A DNA stretch of 64,000 nt, taken from positions 1 through 64,000 of the forward strand of contig JBBQJV010000002.1 in NCBI GenBank assembly GCA_038326205.1, in the 5' to 3' direction. A program made the translations under genes and the position numbers. Positions 61,418-64,000 of this stretch are shown piece by piece; within the stretch, counting starts at the first letter, position 1; each line of letters begins with the position of its first letter. Under the pieces are notes generated by a model. The model worked only from the letters and a program-made list of their open reading frames with translations. It was not told the origin of the DNA and did no database searches. The stretch is from UBA7672 sp038326205 (GTDB lineage: Bacteria > Pseudomonadota > Alphaproteobacteria > Caulobacterales > Hyphomonadaceae).

Positions 61418-62353
61418 ATGGCGCACAAGAAGGTTGCTCTGGTTCTCGGCGGCGGCGGGTCGGCCGGACATGCGTGGACCATCGGCGCCATCGCCGGTCT
61501 GGCAGAAGCTGGCATCGATCTGACAGCAGCTGCCGACCTCGTGATCGGCACCTCGTCCGGTTCCACAGCGGCGGCTTGGCTGCGCAGCGGCATACCTCCA
61601 GCCGAACTCTATGCTTCAGTGCTTGCCGAGCCAGTTCAACCGGCAGGTCAGACCCGCGCAGCGCCCCCTTCACTGGCGCCGTCCTCGCGTCCGTCCATGG
61701 CCACGGTGTTTGAACGGATGCGCGCCATCGGCGCTGCCGCCACCTCTGCTGCCGATTTACGACGGGCTATGGGCGCGTACGGGCTGGAAAGCGACGCCGT
61801 GACCGACACTGCGGGGGTGGAACAGCGCCGCGCAATGGTCGCCGCCCGCTTGCCGCGTCATGAATGGCCGGACAGGCCGATGATCGTCGTGGCGGTCAAC
61901 GCACATACCGGCGACCTCGCGGCGTTCGATCGCGAGTCCGGCGTCGACCTGATCGACGCAGTCATCGCGAGCACCTCGTTGCCCGGCGCCGGCCCCACGC
62001 ACTGCATCAACGGCGCTCGCTACATCAATGGCGGCGTACGCTCCGCCGACAATGCCGACCTTGCGGCGGGCTATGCAAACATCGTTGTGCTCACGCCATT
62101 CAGCGAACGCAGCGGACCCCTGCCGCCGGGCCAGTTCGAAGGAATCCGCAGATCGCCGGAATGGGGCAATGACCTCGCAAGCCAGGTCGAGGCTCTCCGC
62201 AGCCAGGGTAGCCGCGTCGAGGTGATCACACCCGATGACGCATCCCGCGCCGCAATGGGCGTGAACCAGATGGACCTCGCAACCCGCCTCCCGTCCGCCC
62301 GCGCCGGCTTCGCACAAGGCAAGCTCGATGCGGCCCGTCTCAGGTTTGGCTGA
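61418..62353 (+). CDS. patatin-like phospholipase-family protein, catalytic Asp replaced by Asn
   Basis: 311-residue patatin fold. The oxyanion loop GGGGSAGHAW (11-20) and the GTSSG elbow with Ser46 are intact. At the place of the catalytic Asp-Gly-Gly, this protein reads INGGVRS, with Asn204 (codon AAT, 62027-62029); the rest of the motif, including the following NADLAAGY helix, is unchanged. In bacterial relatives of this branch the position is Asp. A single GAT-to-AAT change would explain it. The protein may be inactive, or use a different function. It follows the cytochrome c fusion gene by 60 bases. Confidence 0.88.
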   Translation: MAHKKVALVLGGGGSAGHAWTIGAIAGLAEAGIDLTAAADLVIGTSSGSTAAAWLRSGIPPAELYASVLAEPVQPAGQTRAAPPSLAPSSRPSMATVFERMRAIGAAATSAADLRRAMGAYGLESDAVTDTAGVEQRRAMVAARLPRHEWPDRPMIVVAVNAHTGDLAAFDRESGVDLIDAVIASTSLPGAGPTHCINGARYINGGVRSADNADLAAGYANIVVLTPFSERSGPLPPGQFEGIRRSPEWGNDLASQVEALRSQGSRVEVITPDDASRAAMGVNQMDLATRLPSARAGFAQGKLDAARLRFG

Positions 62354-62369
62354 CGCTTGCGCGCCAGGC

Positions 62370-63611
62370 CTATGACTTCGGCACAACCTTCAACAGCCGC
62401 GCCTGCGGACCATCCGTCAGCAAGTAGAGCGCGCCGTCCGGCCCGACGCCGATGTCGCGATAGCGCTCTCTCTGGTCGGAGAATGTAAAGCGCTCCTCGC
62501 CGGTCACCTTGTCGCCGTCCATTGTGAGACGCGCAACAAAGCTCGGGTTGAGCCCCGCTGCGAAGACGCTGCCTTTCCATTGCGGGAACAGGTCAGCATT
62601 GTAGAAGGTGAGCCCACCCGGCGCGATCACCGGGTCCCAGTAATAGACCGGCTGTTCCATGCCAGCCTTCACCGCGCCGTCGCCGATCTTCGTATGCGCG
62701 CCGCCATACTCGACGCCATAGGTGATCGTCGGCCAGCCATAGTCCTTGCCCTTGCGGGCGATGTTGATCTCGTCGCCACCCTGCGGGCCATGCTCCAGCT
62801 CCCACAGCTCACCCGTCACCGGATGCAGGAAGGCGCCCTGTGCGTTGCGGTGGCCGTAAGACCAGATCTCCGGCAGCGCGCCGTTCTTGTCGCCGACGAA
62901 CGGATTGTCCTTCGGGATCGTGCCGTCCGTGTTGATGCGCACGATCTTGCCGAGGCCGCTCCTGAGGTCCTGCGCCTGCATGCGACCGGCCATGATCGAG
63001 CGCTCGCCCTGGGTCACGAACAACGTGCCGTCCTTGGCAAACACAAGCCGCGATCCGAAGTGCAGGTTCGACTGCAGACGCGGCCTCTGATGATAGATCA
63101 CCTGCACATTGTCGATCCGCGGTGTCGCGCCATCGATCAGCTTGCCCTTCGCCACCGCCGTATTGTTTGGTCCATCCGCATGCGGTTCAGCATAGCTCCA
63201 GTAGATCATCTGGTTCGCGGCAAAGTCCGGATCGAGCGCCACATCCAGCAGACCGCCCTGCCCGAGCGTCATCACCTGCGGCACGCCGCTCTTGATCGGC
63301 GCCGATACTTTGCCGTCCTTCTCCACGATGCGGAACTGGCCCTTGGTGCGCTCCGTGATCAGGAACTTGCCGCCCGGCAGGAACTCAACCGCCCACGGGC
63401 TCTCGATGCTGCCCGCCTTCACCACTTCCTTCACCTCAAATTTGGTGTCGGTTGTCAGCATCGGCGCCCGCGTCTGGTTCGGGAAGGCCGGCTTGTAGCC
63501 AGAGCGGCTTGGATCGCGCGTTTCGGAGGGCGGCTGGGCGATGGCGACCAGTCCGGCGATGGCCGCGACAGCGGCGACGCACGTGGCGGCGAGACGAAGT
63601 TTCATCGGCAT
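62370..63611 (-). CDS. PQQ-type soluble aldose sugar dehydrogenase (YliI-like)
   Basis: 413-residue exported six-bladed propeller. The signal peptide (LAATCVAAVAAIAGLVAIAQ) is followed by SPWAVEFLPGGKFLITERTKGQFRIV, the HxH-region and MTLGQGGLLDVALDPDFAANQMIYWSYAE, YGHRNAQGAFLHPVTGELWELEHGPQGGDEIN with the PQQ-side His, and RYRDIGVGPDGALYLLTDGP at the end. Members oxidise aldoses with PQQ in the periplasm; the organism would need PQQ from itself or its surroundings. Two ATGs six bases apart (63611 and 63605) share a GGGG site. It converges with the patatin gene. Confidence 0.92.
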   Translation of the reverse strand: MPMKLRLAATCVAAVAAIAGLVAIAQPPSETRDPSRSGYKPAFPNQTRAPMLTTDTKFEVKEVVKAGSIESPWAVEFLPGGKFLITERTKGQFRIVEKDGKVSAPIKSGVPQVMTLGQGGLLDVALDPDFAANQMIYWSYAEPHADGPNNTAVAKGKLIDGATPRIDNVQVIYHQRPRLQSNLHFGSRLVFAKDGTLFVTQGERSIMAGRMQAQDLRSGLGKIVRINTDGTIPKDNPFVGDKNGALPEIWSYGHRNAQGAFLHPVTGELWELEHGPQGGDEINIARKGKDYGWPTITYGVEYGGAHTKIGDGAVKAGMEQPVYYWDPVIAPGGLTFYNADLFPQWKGSVFAAGLNPSFVARLTMDGDKVTGEERFTFSDQRERYRDIGVGPDGALYLLTDGPQARLLKVVPKS

Positions 63612-63706
63612 AGACCCCTTTAGTTCCGTGGTTCTGCAACTCTCATTAAGTCGCATTTCGCCCCGCGCACAGCCAAAAGCTGCAACCAACCTGTTCTCAC
63701 CGCAGA

Positions 63707-64000
63707 TCACCGGGCCACTTTTGGCCCTTCCGGCCGCGTCGCCACAAACAGCGAGCTTGCAAGCATCACCACGCCAATGATCGCTGTCCAGATCGTGGCC
63801 AGGTGGATCACAAGCACGATCACGAACGACACCGTCATCGATCCGATAGCGACGTATTTGATCTTGCGCGGAATTGCACCGTGGTCCCGCCACGCCACAA
63901 CGCTAGGCCCCAGCTGCGGATGCGTGATCAGCCAGCGTTCCAGCCGGGGCGACGATCGCGCGAAGCATCCCGCCGCCAGAATGAGGAAGATCGTGCCGGG
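63707..64000 (-). CDS. DUF454 (YbaN-like) membrane protein, partial
   Basis: C-terminal 97 residues of a YbaN/DUF454 protein; the N-terminus lies beyond the window. CFARSSPRLERWLITHPQLGP and WRDHGAIPRKIKYVAIGSM are diagnostic, followed by two closely spaced helices (VSFVIVLVIHLATI and AIIGVVMLASSLFVA). The function of this small inner-membrane family is unknown. Confidence 0.88.
   Translation of the reverse strand, partial: PGTIFLILAAGCFARSSPRLERWLITHPQLGPSVVAWRDHGAIPRKIKYVAIGSMTVSFVIVLVIHLATIWTAIIGVVMLASSLFVATRPEGPKVAR

Noticed and set aside
60390..61673. Minus-strand frame of 427 codons
   Set aside because: Antisense to the propeller-cytochrome gene and the start of the patatin gene; no plausible domain.

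Overview
The window looks like a single chromosomal segment of an alphaproteobacterium, most likely of the Caulobacterales (Caulobacteraceae or Hyphomonadaceae type). The base composition is GC-rich. Markers are a GcrA cell-cycle regulator with several GANTC (CcrM-type) sites upstream, an rpsA-ihfB-trpF gene order, a divergent argJ-peptidyl-prolyl isomerase/secA arrangement, the ddl-ftsQ-ftsA-ftsZ ... lpxC ... bamD ... recN-ligA division cluster, a SecA with a C-terminal zinc motif, an Flp-type pilin, and many lipoproteins and TonB-type outer-membrane functions. No genus is claimed. No rRNA, tRNA, CRISPR array or intact mobile element was found.

Layout. 1-6.5 kb: a GyrI-like protein, a very acidic small protein, a decayed secreted protein, then trpF, mscL, ihfB and rpsA on the minus strand, followed by eroded genes (a small membrane protein and a Uma2-type nuclease). 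6.5-13.5 kb: a short-chain dehydrogenase, a TetR regulator coupled to a membrane-anchored methyltransferase, an ABC-2 permease, a poorly coding tract and gcrA. 13.7-16.9 kb: two tandem Spinster-like MFS transporters. 17-20.7 kb: map with a broken radC, a DUF1178 protein, grxC, a comF remnant and a methyltransferase. 20.7-26.8 kb: an Flp pilin coupled to mutT, argJ, a parvulin-type isomerase and secA. 26.8-36.5 kb: an exporter, a fasciclin protein, a PNPOx-like protein, a decayed DUF481 protein, accA, phzF-like, thiD, an ABC ATPase and a zf-CHCC protein. 36.5-40 kb: a TonB-dependent receptor with a His-rich C-terminus, and a GDSL lipoprotein. 40-54.4 kb: ligA, recN, a peroxiredoxin, bamD, a DUF4349 lipoprotein, lpxC, rsm22, ftsZ, ftsA, ftsQ and ddl. 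54.6-64 kb: a hybrid histidine kinase, a GDSL lipoprotein, a GFA protein, a HAD hydrolase, a PEBP lipoprotein, a beta-propeller/cytochrome c lipoprotein, a patatin-like protein whose expected catalytic Asp is Asn, a PQQ-type sugar dehydrogenase and a partial DUF454 protein.

Most genes are core functions: cell division, envelope assembly, DNA replication and repair, protein export, and Trp, Arg, thiamine and fatty-acid synthesis. Two themes stand out. The first is an unusual number of decayed genes (about seven in 64 kb), some with breaks at homopolymers, so sequence error must be excluded. The second is rearrangement of the normally compact division/envelope cluster by unrelated genes. I did not find a clearly new multi-gene system. 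The best leads are the pilin-mutT coupling, the patatin-like protein with a changed catalytic position beside two sugar-oxidation genes, the TonB receptor with its own operator-like repeats, and the broken radC.
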